Of a DNA stretch of 64,000 nucleotides, positions 1 to 12,700 are shown one piece after another. Both the position numbers and the translations under genes were made by a program. Under the pieces are notes generated by a model, which was not told the DNA's origin, ran no database searches, and saw only the letters and a program-made list of their open reading frames with translations. The stretch is from contig VZRZ01005950.1 in NCBI GenBank assembly GCA_013398175.1, forward strand, positions 19,592 to 83,591. The letters are read 5' to 3'. This DNA is from Climacteris rufus (taxonomy: Eukaryota > Chordata > Aves > Passeriformes > Climacteridae). The first letter of the stretch is position 1, and every line of letters begins with the position of its first letter.

Positions 1-720
1 GCTCCACGCTCCGCGGGGGTCAGCGCTGCCCGCCCGCCTCCGCCCGCCCGCCCGCCGATAAGAAAAGCCATGAGCGCAGCGCCCCAAGGGCCAGATCTCA
101 GTTTTCTGAACGAGGAGGAAGCCAGGGCGATTTTCCAGGTGCTGCAGAGGGACGCGGAGCTCCGGCGGGCAGAGAAGGACAGAGTCAGGTACAGGCTTTC
201 ACCCCCATCCCATCGGTGCCCGTCGCGGAGGTGGAGGGAGAGGAGCAGGGTTTGCGGGGGCAGGCGCCGGAGCCCCCGGCCGCTTCGTCCCGACGGGAAG
301 AGCGGGAAAAGGGGCGGCGGGCGGGCGCCCCGCGGGGAAGGGTCTGCGCCGCCAAGGCACCGGGGGGGCAGCGGTGCTGCGCGGCAGGGTGAGCTGAGCT
401 CCCAGCGGGAAGCGGCGGTCCTGCCGGGGCACCGGGGAGCGCCAGTGCCTCCCGCCAGCGTCGGCTGCCGCCGGAGCCGGCTATCCCGGGCATCTGAAGC
501 ATCGGGACGTTTGGGAAACGCGTGTTGTGACAGAGACGGCTCTGAGTCACGGCTGCGGCTCCCCGTGGCACCTCTCCTTCCCCGGGGAGGAGGAGGAGGC
601 CGCTTCTGTGCTTCACCGTGCCGCTGGCGTGGGGTGTGGGCTAAACACCGGTACCCGGGAGACCACGGCGACGGGGAAGCTGTGCCCGACCTAGCAGGGA
701 AACGTGATAGCTTTGCGGCT
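1..720 (+). promoter_or_regulatory. EXPH5: CpG-rich promoter / 5' end region of EXPH5
   Basis: The first ~700 bases are strongly GC- and CpG-rich, with CCCGCC-type runs just before the start codon at 70, and then fade into AT-rich intron. This is the usual look of a vertebrate CpG-island promoter that covers exon 1 and the start of intron 1. The transcription start is not identifiable and may lie before the window. No TATA box is visible in the 69 bases upstream of the ATG. Confidence 0.75.
70..188 (+). CDS. EXPH5: EXPH5 coding exon 1 (SHD1 of the Rab-binding domain)
   Basis: The ATG at 70 has G at -3. The exon encodes residues 1-39 plus two bases of codon 40, including the amphipathic helix SFLNEEEARAIFQVLQRDAEL that forms the first half of the Rab27-binding domain. 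The donor is CAG|GTACAG with GT at 189-190. The open frame continues beyond the donor to 774, but that extension is GC-rich, low-complexity and unlike any EXPH5, so it is intron. Confidence 0.93.
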
Positions 721-3700
721 TTCGAGTCCATCCTGGCAGCTTTTGGAAATGAAGCCAGGCACTCACCTGCCTGAAAGGTTGTTCACAAGACTCTAGAAAG
801 TCACTTAAGTGAATTCCCTCTGTCTTATGAAGGTGTAGAACACCTCGACCTTGCTTCTAGCTCATATTTCTCCTTTGTGCAATCATCAAAACTATTTGTG
901 TTGATAGTGAAAGCAAAGGTCAAGGAATTAACAGAAATTATGCTGGAAAATGCACCGTTTATTATTAAAGGTTATCATTTCTTCCCGCAGGTGTGACTTT
1001 TGGTATGTTTTGAAGTGCGAGGCAGTGTCCCCTCAGATTTGCAAATGGGCGCTTTTCAAAAGCAAGGCTTTCGTGTAAGATGTAGAAGGAATGTTAATGA
1101 GTAACATTTCCGTCAAGTGGATTTTTGTACTGTGTATTTTTTATTTCAGTAAAGTGGATTTTATGATGGGCATGGTTAAACATTATGTGTCCACACTGAC
1201 TTACGTCTAAAACTTGTCTTAGTTTTCTGTGGCATGTGAACCCAGACTGAATTAAGTTTGGCGATTTCTTTCTTCCATACTTTTTTTTACTTTTCTTTTT
1301 TTGATTAATTTCTGTTTCATGTGTCTCATTATGACCCCCCCAAAAAGGACGAATATTTTGCTGGATACATAGAATTACATAGCTGGAGAGCTGTAAGTTT
1401 AAAACTCTCAGTGAGACTAAAGCCAAAGAAAATACATTGAAACTTCCAATGATGTAGAGAGCCTTGTGAAGCAGTAGCCTGCTCTTGAGCTCAGGGCTTT
1501 CACCTGCCCCCAAACTTCTATTTGTTCCTTTATCTGTGTGCTTAGGACTTCGTTAATAGAAAATATTCCCCATGCAAAAGCTGTCAAAAGAAACATGGTA
1601 TAACAGGGTGTTTCTGGTGATGCTTCACTGAGATATAGTCTATTTAAATCTCAGCTGAACAGGTATTCACAAGCTGTGCAGAAGGTAGGTGAAGTGTTTA
1701 TGACCAGGCGCCATACTGAATATCTAGGTTAAACCCTGGATCTGTCAAAGGTATGTGTCCTTGGGCAAGTTTCTTAATCTCTCTTGGACCTAATAAAAGT
1801 ACTTTCTCACTCCACTTGTCTGCCTGGTCTTATTTAGACTGTAAGCTCTTCAGGCCAGAAGACTCCCATCAGGAGTAGACGGGTTCCAGTCTGTGTGGTG
1901 CTGCCTTGTGCTACTATAATCAAAGTAATAACAGTGATCACCCTGAAGGGGCAAATCTTGCAGTTCCTATATGACCACAGTGAGCTTCAGAGGCTCTATA
2001 CAAAATTGCATTTGTTCCTCTTTGTCCCATATGCCTGCCTCCTTGTCATTCTTATTACTATTATTTTGATAATTAACTTCATAGACTTCATTTTTTTCAG
2101 TTTAAAAATTTTAAAATAATGCCTGAGAACTGTTGCAGCCCACTCCTGGGATATTTTCAAAGTGTGATTTTGAAGCTATTTGATTTATGCTGTCAATCAA
2201 ATGAGGCGTGTAGGAGATGCTGTGGAACAGAAGGAGCAATTTCATTAATACTGCTCTTTTTGCACAAAGAGAGTTGTCCTTCAAACTGCTTTTGAGCATG
2301 GTTTTGGAAAGAGCTAGTTGGAGCTGGGCAGGGCCAGGGAGCAAATCAATAACAACCAATGGTCAATAACAAACTAGTCAAGTTTTTTCAGTGACCATCT
2401 GTATTTACAACATAGCATGTTGCTGTATAGACCAATCTAGACTGGATTGACAGAGGGAATGAAGCATTTGCTGGCAGACCACAAGTCAAGTTCTAATGAC
2501 TGCACTGATCTTGTCCATGCTGTTTGATGTCATACGAGTAAGCATGTAGCTGTCTGCCACTGATCTCTTAAAAGATCAATGAAAAATTGAAATCCATTCC
2601 CAGATATAACTCTGGAATCCAAAAATCAGGAACAAGCTGCATTTGATATCCTGAAAAAATGTTAACACCAGCTAATTTTGAAAGACAAAATAAGAAATAA
2701 GATCTGAAGATGAATCCTGACATTCTCTATGGTTTCTTGTGACTTCCCCAAACATGTTGAGCTTGTAGTTGTTTCTTGATAAATGTATATATACTTCTTT
2801 TATTTTCTTATTGCTTAGCTACACTGGAAGCTGGGTAGAACCACTGCATCTCTCTTCAGCCAGACAGCCCACGCCTTTGTGAAAGTAAATGTATACTGGG
2901 GATATTTTCTGGGAAAAGGTTGCTTTATGCAACCTCTCTGGTCTCCCTTTCTCTTTGTAGCCGGTGTGTGGAGCAGGAATGTGTGAGTTAGGTTGTCAGT
3001 TGTGTGCATTTGTGTAGTTCTCAGCTGCACTTGGTGCTGTCCCCACCCCGTTCCTCCTGATGCCCCAGCACGTTGTCTGGGTACCATTGGCCCTTTCTTG
3101 GCTCCCTTGGCAGGCTTCAGACGTCTAAGCCTGGCCTGGGAGACCTCTCAGTATAGCTTGCACTTTTATACAGAAATGAACTGTGTGTCTTGTTGGACCG
3201 TGATTTATTCTTGTTACTGGCAGGGCGCAGAGCTCTTGCTGTGTCCTGGGCTGCTGGTTCCCAGGACTGCATTTTTTGGCCTGATTTCTCTCCAGTGCCC
3301 TCTCGTGGCTCCTCTCAGCAGTACCTTTGAGCGCTACCACCAAACCAGCCGTACCTGCCTCCTTCTTCCCGAAACAGGTTCAGAGAAGCAGCAACAGTCA
3401 GCTTTGGTATAACTTACATGGCTGTTCACTGCTATATACACTGAAACCAATTCAGGAACTTATTAATCACTTATTTAGTAATTTAAAAGAGAAAACACAT
3501 ATTAGTTTTGAACTTGGGTAACTCACCTTCAGATTTCTTTGCTCATCCAATCCAGTTTCATAATACTAATTGACAGAAAACTTCATTTATCATAAGCATT
3601 AGCATGGAAGAGAGATGAAATTTAGCGTCTGTATATCAATGTGCATGCATTGCTGCTTAGCAGTATTTGCAGTATTAAGGCAGAAGTCCAAATCTAGTCG

Positions 3701-6700
3701 TGTAAGCCGGGCTAATTAAACTGATGATTTTACAGATGCTTGTGGAAGGAGGTTCCTTCTCACAATTTCAGTTACAATTAGATGCCCAGAAGAAGACAGG
3801 GAGGAATGCAGCATGTTCGCAGTGCAGTATCACATTCTGATGGCTCCCTAACAATTCCGTTTCCGTCAGAACAAAATAAATGCTTGCTGTAGGCATAGTT
3901 ATTAATACCAAAGGTCAGCTTTCCATATGTAATGAAATAGGCCTGAAAATCACAATATAAAAACATTCAAGGTGTTATTTGACTTATGATTTAAAGACTT
4001 CAAGGTGCACCCAGCTCATCTTCTGAAATTTTGTTCTGCAACTGCTGAGGACAGAAATGAGAAAAGAATTGACAGCTAATATTTGCATGGAGAGCCCTAG
4101 GTCCCAAAGGCTAAACAAACTTGTAGGTCTTTCTCTTTTCTGTCCTTTATCCAAGAAGCCAATGGGCAGGATGAAGGGAGGCTGACTGCTTTCCATCTCT
4201 TCAGGACAGCACTTCAGAACCTGGCAGGTAGCAGAGGAACTGGCAATGCCTGTAGGAAGGCTCAGCAGCATTATGGCATGAAGCTATGGGATACAGAGGT
4301 GGAGCTACTGCCTTTTATCTCCAAGGCAGCTCCTCCCTCTGCAGAGTGTGAAGAGGCAGACAGTGCCCAAGCAGGTGTCATTCCAGTCAGCTTTGAGTCT
4401 CTGATGTCTCTTCTGTCTGAGCATTGGGTGTTGGGATGCACCTCCACCGCTGGAACCGCACGAGGGCACAGAGAAGGCAGCTGAGATGAGAAGAGCCAGG
4501 AGACATGGAGCCAGCTACTTAAAAGAGGCAGCAGGTAGGGGGATGTGGCATGGGAACAGGTAGCTGGTACAGTTGCAGGTTGTCCCAAACTTGAATAGTT
4601 GGAAGATGCAGCAGAAAAGGTATGGATAAATAGAAAATTCATGTAAAAGGGCACAAGAGCTCTGTATTCTTTAATAATTAACTTCTATTTAGGAGACTTG
4701 GCTGTTTTATATAATGCTCCTATTATGACTACATACAATAGCCTTGTGCTGTTTTTGTTCATTAATCCTTGAGAAGGGAAATACTGTTATCTTCACTTTC
4801 AAATGAGACATTGAAAATAACTGAGAGACTGAGACACAGAATTGGAAAATGAACCTACCTCCCTGAATAGCAGTCTACTTTCTTGATCATGTTTCAAGAA
4901 CTAACTATGCATGTATTGTGTAAGGATTTTTTTTTTCTTTTTTTTCGGTAGGAAGAATGGCAAAAAATTAATTGCCAGCTCTAGAACATATCTGGCACAT
5001 CAGCCACTGTCTATGAATAGGAACTGAAAAAAAGAGGAAAGGGAAATGGAACTTTTGTGAGACAAGAGCACTCATTCCGTTTGCTTTGTTTTGCTCTCTT
5101 CCAGTTTCGTTTATGCTTTTGGGGTTTTTTTTTAGTAGATTAATTTTGCAGATGACAGTGAGAATAGAGGGCAGCAAAACAAAGGTTTGTTTTAATTTAT
5201 CCTCAAATTTAAAGATGAAAAGCATATTAAATTAATTGGGAGGTACAGTCAGCATCACTCAGTGCTCCACTCTTGCTGACCCATTAACAACATATGAGTG
5301 TTGTGGGAAAGATGAATCCCCTCCTTAGACTGTTCTAGACAGTCTCCACAATAAATAATTTGGATGTAGTTATTTATTACAGGCACACAACTGTTCTTAC
5401 TGCCTCATGGCACATCATTTACTGAGTTCATTTGTTGCAAGTAACTCCTTACTGTATTCTCAAGACTGATATTTGTTCTCACAGGTCTGGCAATAGAAGG
5501 TGGGAATAAAACGCTGTGTGGACAATGTATGTTTTCACCTTTTTCCATACTCATAACCTTGGGAAGACATTTGTTGCAGAAGTGCAGACGTACTCAGTTT
5601 TGTATGTATTTGAGCATACTCATACTTGGTGCTTCAATTATATTGTCTTGCTTACAGTTTGAGGGGTCTGCCATTGCAGGCTTTATTTTTTCGTATTCAC
5701 AAAAGTAGTCCTATTTACGTTCTTGGACACCAAGAATAACTTCTTGGGTGTTAGAGATCTAGATTTGGGGCTCAACTCATAATTACAAAGAATTGTTAAA
5801 ATCAACTCCAAAATACATGAGCTGCATGGGTAAGAAGAGGAGGCAGGATACCAGGACAGTACTACACGGGTATATTGTTGTTCCAGTGGAGCTCCCTTCC
5901 TGAACAAAGCATTAATAAAGAAATTCTTTCATAAGAGATACTCCACCCGGAATGTTTCAGGGCGCAAGTGTTCTATTGTGTCTTGTTTGTGGAGGAGATA
6001 CTATTATTACTTACCACTGATACTGTGCCACTGGCATGTTTAGTGGTTTGTCAACACTTATGAAAACAGGTCCTGGAAGCCCTGAAGGGCTAATATGCTA
6101 AAGAAGTGCAAATAGAAGCAAAAAATGGCAGGGAAGGCTATGATTTAGAAACCTTTACTTGGTTTGGTAAACAATTACTGTCATAAGAATCCCATTTTGA
6201 GACTTCCCTTGTTTGAGTGGGGGTACCGTAACCAAATGCAATTGGTAAGTTGCATAGCAAGTTTTTTCCTACTTGTGTTTTTTTAATAGTCCTATCTTGT
6301 AGTGGAGCCTGGACTCAGGGACTGGGGCTTCACACGGGGTGAGGAAAAGCAAGTAGAAATGGCCAGGGTCAGGTGGGCACCGTGTGTGCCATTTTCTCGG
6401 TTGGTTTTTAGCTCTGTCCATCTGGGCTAACTAGATCAAAGTCTGTGATGTAACTCTGGTTTTACATCTACAGAGCAGGGTCCAGATCAGCATTGCTGCC
6501 AGCTCATTGGTCTTGTCCTTTCATAGTGAACTAATTTCAGTGTCAAGCCTTTCCTCCAAGGCTTTGCACTTCTTTGTGTTTGAGGGCAGGGGTTTCCTAC
6601 GGTGTGTGTGGTGGCAGAAGGAAGCACCTTTTGAGGCGTGTTACGTTTGGCACAGCCTGTCTGTAGTGCACTGAACGTATTTCTTTCTTTCTTCCAGTTA

Positions 6701-9700
6701 GTGGGGCCATGGTGGCTCCCCATGCTGGCCCCCCACAGGGCTGGCAGAGCAGGGCCAGGCCACCAGGGCCTGTCCACAGTGACACAGAATGGCAGCCCCA
6801 GTGATTGCTGTGGTGGCGTGGCAGGGCCAGGGCCAGGCTGTGGGGCTGAATCACAGCCACGGTCGGGGTCAGGCCTGCTGAGGGCACCCAGGTCCACCAC
6901 AGCACAGTGGTCACAGGGGCAGGGCCAAGGTCAGTCTGCAAAGTCACATCAGGGTCAGGCCTGGCCTGACTGAGGTCAGCCATGGCCCCATGATGGCCAA
7001 CAGGCCACGGTGGGGCAGCTGGGCTTGAGGACAAGTTGGGATGTCAGCCCAAGGGTCAAGGCTGTGCACAGGCAGAACTGGGGATGCATCTGGGGCTGTA
7101 ACTGGAGCAAAGCCCAGTGGGACAGCCTCCACTTCAACACAGCTCCCAGGGGAAGAAGGGCTCTGTGGAGAGCTGCCAGCCCCTGGTGCTGGAGCGTGAC
7201 AGGGCTCGCCCTTGCTGGGGCCTGTGGCTGTTGTCTTCACAACACCTTTCTCCAAGGCCACCAGCTCTGCTCTTCCCAAGCTGGTCCAGGGCCTAGGCAG
7301 CCAAAGCCACAGAAGTGGGAAGGACATACTCAAGGCACTTTCACCCATATTCATTCAAACACCGGCCTTGTGCCAGGACTTTCAGACTATTGAGACTAAT
7401 ATTTGCATCTTCAAGTGACCAAATAGTGTAAAAGTGCAAATCATAAAGATTCTTGTTATTATCCAGACTACTTTCTGATGTCACTAGGGGTGCCAGAAAA
7501 AATATACTGTTGAAACTGATGAAATTTAAGCAAAGGCATGCTGTTAAGTCCACGGGTAGACATTTTCTAAGTCCAAGCTTAATGGTAAAAGTAGAATTAA
7601 TTGAACTTTGTCTGATGGATAAATTGACCAGGCTTCAGGAAAAAATAGGTCGGGCACAGCAGTGCAAGCAAGCACTAACTATTGAGTAGACAGTCAATAT
7701 GGGGAGTTATTCTGGAACAGCTAATGCAGAAGAGTCCATTTTTTTTAGGTTTTCCATGGACTTGTGACCCAATTACGACCTCATGCACCTTGTAGGAAGT
7801 CTGCATGCTTCCCAGGCTTGATCTTTCCAATAGTAATGCCTCTATGTTCTCAACACCCTCTGCCTGCTCCACAATTCAAGTGCAGAAGTTAAATTAATAA
7901 TTGATATTAGTTGCAATTGGAAATGGCCATTAGGTGGAAGAAGACAGCTTTCCATACTAAGCAAGCAGAGAGTCGCCGAGGTGCCTATGAGGAGAAGAAA
8001 ACTATTTTCTCATGCTGACAGCTTCTACATGCTTCCTGTGTCCCAATATCTTCAAGTCCTTGCATGTATATCAGAAATAATAAATTGGTTATGCCAGTAA
8101 GTCAAAAAAATGTTTCCCAGAAACATGTGTGATTCATGCTCAGAGTGGCTGGATATCTCCCCACGCACACTGGCACAGCTGTGCTCCGGTGGTGTGCTCA
8201 GGTTACATGTGTCATGCAGGCCTGTCAAAGACTGCATCACCTCCTTGCCATACTGATGCCCAAGGTGCTGAGGTTTTGCTGGATTTGGTCTCCCATGTAC
8301 TTCAAACTCCCGTGGCCATCTAGACGTGCAGCACTTGCACCTCCCGCAGACATGGCTCTTGGCGAGGCCTGGCTAGCGGCTGGGAGCAAAGCTACGTGGG
8401 CTGTGTGTCAAGACTCCAGCTGATGTTCATTGGTTTCTACCAAATACTCTTTTGATGGCATTTGGAAATTCTTGTGGGTGTGTCCATCTCCTTTTCTTCT
8501 TTTAAATTTAGGTTTTGTCAGTGGTTTATGTATACTGAATTTAATTATCCTTTAAAATCTTTTTGCTGAGTCTAGTTTTCAAATCAAGAGGAGTTTGACC
8601 CACTGCAGTTTTGAGCTTTGGGCACAGAGACCCCATTTTTTTTCTCTGTTCCATAAATCTAACACAGGACTGTATAAACTAAGGACTGACTTCAGTTTAG
8701 TCTTTTCTGTACTTGTTTCAAATTGAAAAATTACTTCATTCCTCGGAGTTTGGAGTCTGAAAATTTTCGCTACTTCATATTTCATGCAAGAAATGCATTA
8801 AAGCAGATAGGGAAAAACAGGGCTTGTTCCTGAGCATTTGTGCATCTAAAGTTCAAGTGCAATGTATTTCTAATCCTTCTTTGCAGCTAAATTATTATGT
8901 TAATACTATTAAATGTAATAAACTGTATTTAAATGTCTGCATTTTAAACTCCTAACAGAAACTATCTTCTTTTTCTCAGTGTTACCTCAGAAATAAATAA
9001 GTCTATGTACTGGTACCATATAAACTCTGAACAAACACATCAAAACCACAAAACAAAACCTAAGAGTAAATGATAAAAAGTGCAGTCTGTTTACACTTTA
9101 TAGCACATAAATTACATAGTTTATTTTGTTGTTGGAGTAATCGAGGAACTCCAGCACTTCTTCTTGCCATGTCTTTGGATTTTTAGCTGTAGGGGTCTGA
9201 GTGCAGAAAGGTGTAGTCAGGAAAACCTGCAGCAGTGTGTCTGGGGTGCTCTGCAGTCTGTTTCTTCCTGCATTATAGACTTGTGTGTTCTTAAATACAT
9301 ATTTCTATGCATATATTTGTGTGTTCTTAAATATATATTTATATGTATATATACAATTATATACATGTATGTATGGTATTTAATAGTATTATTATACTGT
9401 AATTTCTATTTCCAGTTGACAAATTGTGATAAATTATGAGATTCTAAGATACTATAGCAGAGGATCTCTGTGTAAATATGTATTACATACATGTATATAA
9501 GCATTTCCAGATGAAAAACATCCACTGTGTCAACTTTTAAAGCTTACATTAATTCTTATGACCTCTTTCCTTAAATAAAGCAATGTAAATGAGGCTTTTG
9601 TAGCATTACAGTAACACATAAATTGTGTGCAGGTACACTCTGACCTGTCTTACTTCTGTTGTCTAGAACTGTAAACTCTGCTCAATATGAGACTCTGCAC

Positions 9701-12700
9701 AATTATGTGAGATTGGAAAGATGTATTTTGAGACCCCTAGGCTTCAAGCTTAGCTCTGTACAAGCAAATTTCTAAGCCTGTTTGGAGCCTTTCAGTTTTA
9801 GAGCTCTTTCCAGACCCATGGGCCATCATGCACAAACCTGCTTGTAGAGCTGAGACTTCGGTCTTAATTTGAAACCAGTTTGTCTCTTTCAGGCTTCTCA
9901 CCTGGTCTGTGTTTTGTTTCTTGTTTCTTGGGGATTTTTTTTTAATATTATTTGTTAGTAAAGGTTTTGCGTAGAGAAAGTCATACAATAACATGAGGAA
10001 TAGCATCTGCATTGTATGTCTTTGTAAGGCAGTTAAATTTATAATACATGGCTGAGCTGTAAATTATTTGCAAGAGATGACTGTCTCTTTGCATGCTATC
10101 AGTATTATAAAAGGTCTTACAATCAACTAGCAGCTCTGCCCTGGAAGAGTAAATACATCTGCTGTTAATCATTAGCTTCACATTTACTGAGAGCCTTGAT
10201 CCTCAGCTATTCAACCCATCATGTGGCACACATGGTATACATCTTACATTTCCATATAAAATTTCTGGGACAGAAACTCAGGAGCTCAAAACTTATTCTT
10301 GGCATGCAATGTTTTTGGACTGAGACTACATCTATGACTGCAAACAAATCAGAATCTTTACATGGAGAATTATATCCATTGCCCCTATTAGCATGTATTA
10401 ATATTAATAGAAATTCCTACTAATGAAGTAATCTCATTAGAGACATTAATTACTACCATTCAAAAGCTATGTGACACACTTTGAAGATGATAGGTGGCCT
10501 TTCTTTCCATTGCATCATGGATTTGTTTTGTTATCACTATGTTATATTGGTAGGTAGCTTGCAAGCATTAACAGCATAATAAAATAACACCCATTTTTTT
10601 GACTGTCATTTGTAGCCTGTACAGAGACATTGTATAAATGTCTATAAAATCTATAAAATATTCACAGAATAGAGCTTTCCCCTGTTTTGCACTCATTGTG
10701 AAGGGAATGGCAGAGAATCAGCCCAAGCTGGAGAGTCACCAGCAGTTGTGACATTCCTAGCAAAACTCCACCTGATTCACTCTTGCTGACCAGCTGCCCA
10801 AAGGACTAAAAGCTTTCATTTTCTAAGTATGTATAAACGCTAAAAGATATGTACTTACAGACTTTTCTGTTTGTTCCAGCAGGGCTGGAATAATGTTTTC
10901 ACTGTAAACCCAGGGTAGCTGCTGAAGAAATAGTTTCATGTTAAAAGTAATGTTCTGAGGCATTGTTACAGCTTGAGATGTATGATTAATCACCCTCAAC
11001 TCCCCTGCTCTCAGTTTTCAATGCTCTGTGCTTTGAAAACTTAACTTTTTGAAGGCAGTCATTGAGTTTCTGATTTCAGAGCTTTAACTGAGAGCTTCTG
11101 GTTCCGGAGCTACTAAAGCAGAGAGGAGTTATGTAGTCAGCATGAGAATTAACCTTGTTCTTCCCCTTACAACATTTCATAGTTTTCCATTTCAAAGGAA
11201 AGTGTCATTCTATGCTCTTGCTCAGGAAAGCAGACAAAAGCTTCAAGAGGAAAGGAGTGTTGGACTTGAGGAAGGAAAACAGCAGTTAGTGTAAGTCAGT
11301 ATATTAATTTCTTACCGTTTGATAGGAGAAGGTAATGTTTGGGATAAAAACGGAGGTAACTTTTGGCCACTGTACAGAGAGTGCTTAAGTTGAAGACTGT
11401 AGACACAAAAGACATTGTGACTTATGGAGTAGAAAGAAGTATTTGATGTACAGTGGGAGTCTGATGAGAATGCTTCAGGTATATTCATAGTCTCACTGTC
11501 TTTGTGGATTGTGTGTAATGAATGTACACACATTAGGCTGGATGGATTAGGGCTATCTCAAAGCAGGTCATCGGCTTTAATTTAAAAGAATAAATTTGCT
11601 GAATAGAGGTAGTGTAATAATGTGAGATTTTGTGATTTATTCTACTTTTTAATTAAGAAGAGAAGAGGTGGAAATTGAAGGGTTTTTCCGTAAGTAGACA
11701 AGGTAAAACTTTAGTAAGGGCAGAAAAGATGTCTGCCTTTAAATCACATATTCCCTGACTGTATCCCTGACACACACAGCAGGACTTAATATGTGAATCT
11801 GATACCTATTCTCAGGAAAGTGTTCTAAGGACAAAATAGTATTTACTGTTTACTGTAGTAGCTCTGTTTATGTAGCCCTACTTGCTGCTTGAAAGGATAC
11901 TTCAGGGTGCATATCAAAATCAGAAGTGGTAGAAGTGGTGTTTTGTTTGTTTTTTTTAAGTACTTCTGCCTATTAAATGTACAGTCTGGGAAGAAAAACA
12001 AGAAAAGATTAATTCCCTTTTCACTTTCTTCTGACTTCCATCTCCTGGTTTTGCACCAGTTTTCCAGAATCTAAATATGTAGGGATAATTGTGAGCTGGC
12101 AACTTCTTGTGACCATCAAAGTGGGGTTGAAAACATATCCCATACAGTTCAGTGCTAGGCACCCCTGTCCTTCAGGTGAATCTTTCTTGGCACTTCCAGT
12201 TGCTCCTTTCCATCCAGGGGTGTCACCACTAGGTGACTCTCCCTCCTGCAGCCCAACCTGATGCCTGTTCAGGAGAGTGAAAGTCCTTCCATTACATTTA
12301 TTGGTGTTTGGGTCATGATCAGTAACAAACACTGAACCAACACACTCTTTGTTCTTCATTGTTGTCCCCATCCTCTTTGCCCATGCACATCTTTCGTTTT
12401 ATTGGTCACATACTCAGATAAATACACTGAGGGGAACTCAGTGGGTTAATGGGCATTATAAAATGAACACATTATAACAAAAATGACAGAAGGATTAAAA
12501 GGATGGAGACTTAGATAGAAAAGTAGTATTTCTATAGGGGAAGAGGAAATTAAATATGAGTGGTTGATTGGCAACAGCCTAGCAGGTTAGATTCAAGCTT
12601 TATTGCCAACATATTTTTTTTCATCAAAATAGAGGAGACCTTGATTTTTCAGAGAATTACTGTAGAAATACTTAATTTTACAAATATCAAATTAAAAAAT

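Noticed and set aside
189..774. Continuous open frame running from EXPH5 exon 1 to 774.
   Set aside because: It passes a good splice donor, and the continuation is Arg/Gly/Pro-rich GC-driven sequence. The real continuation (SKLLKRKK...) is found at 16840 in the expected phase.
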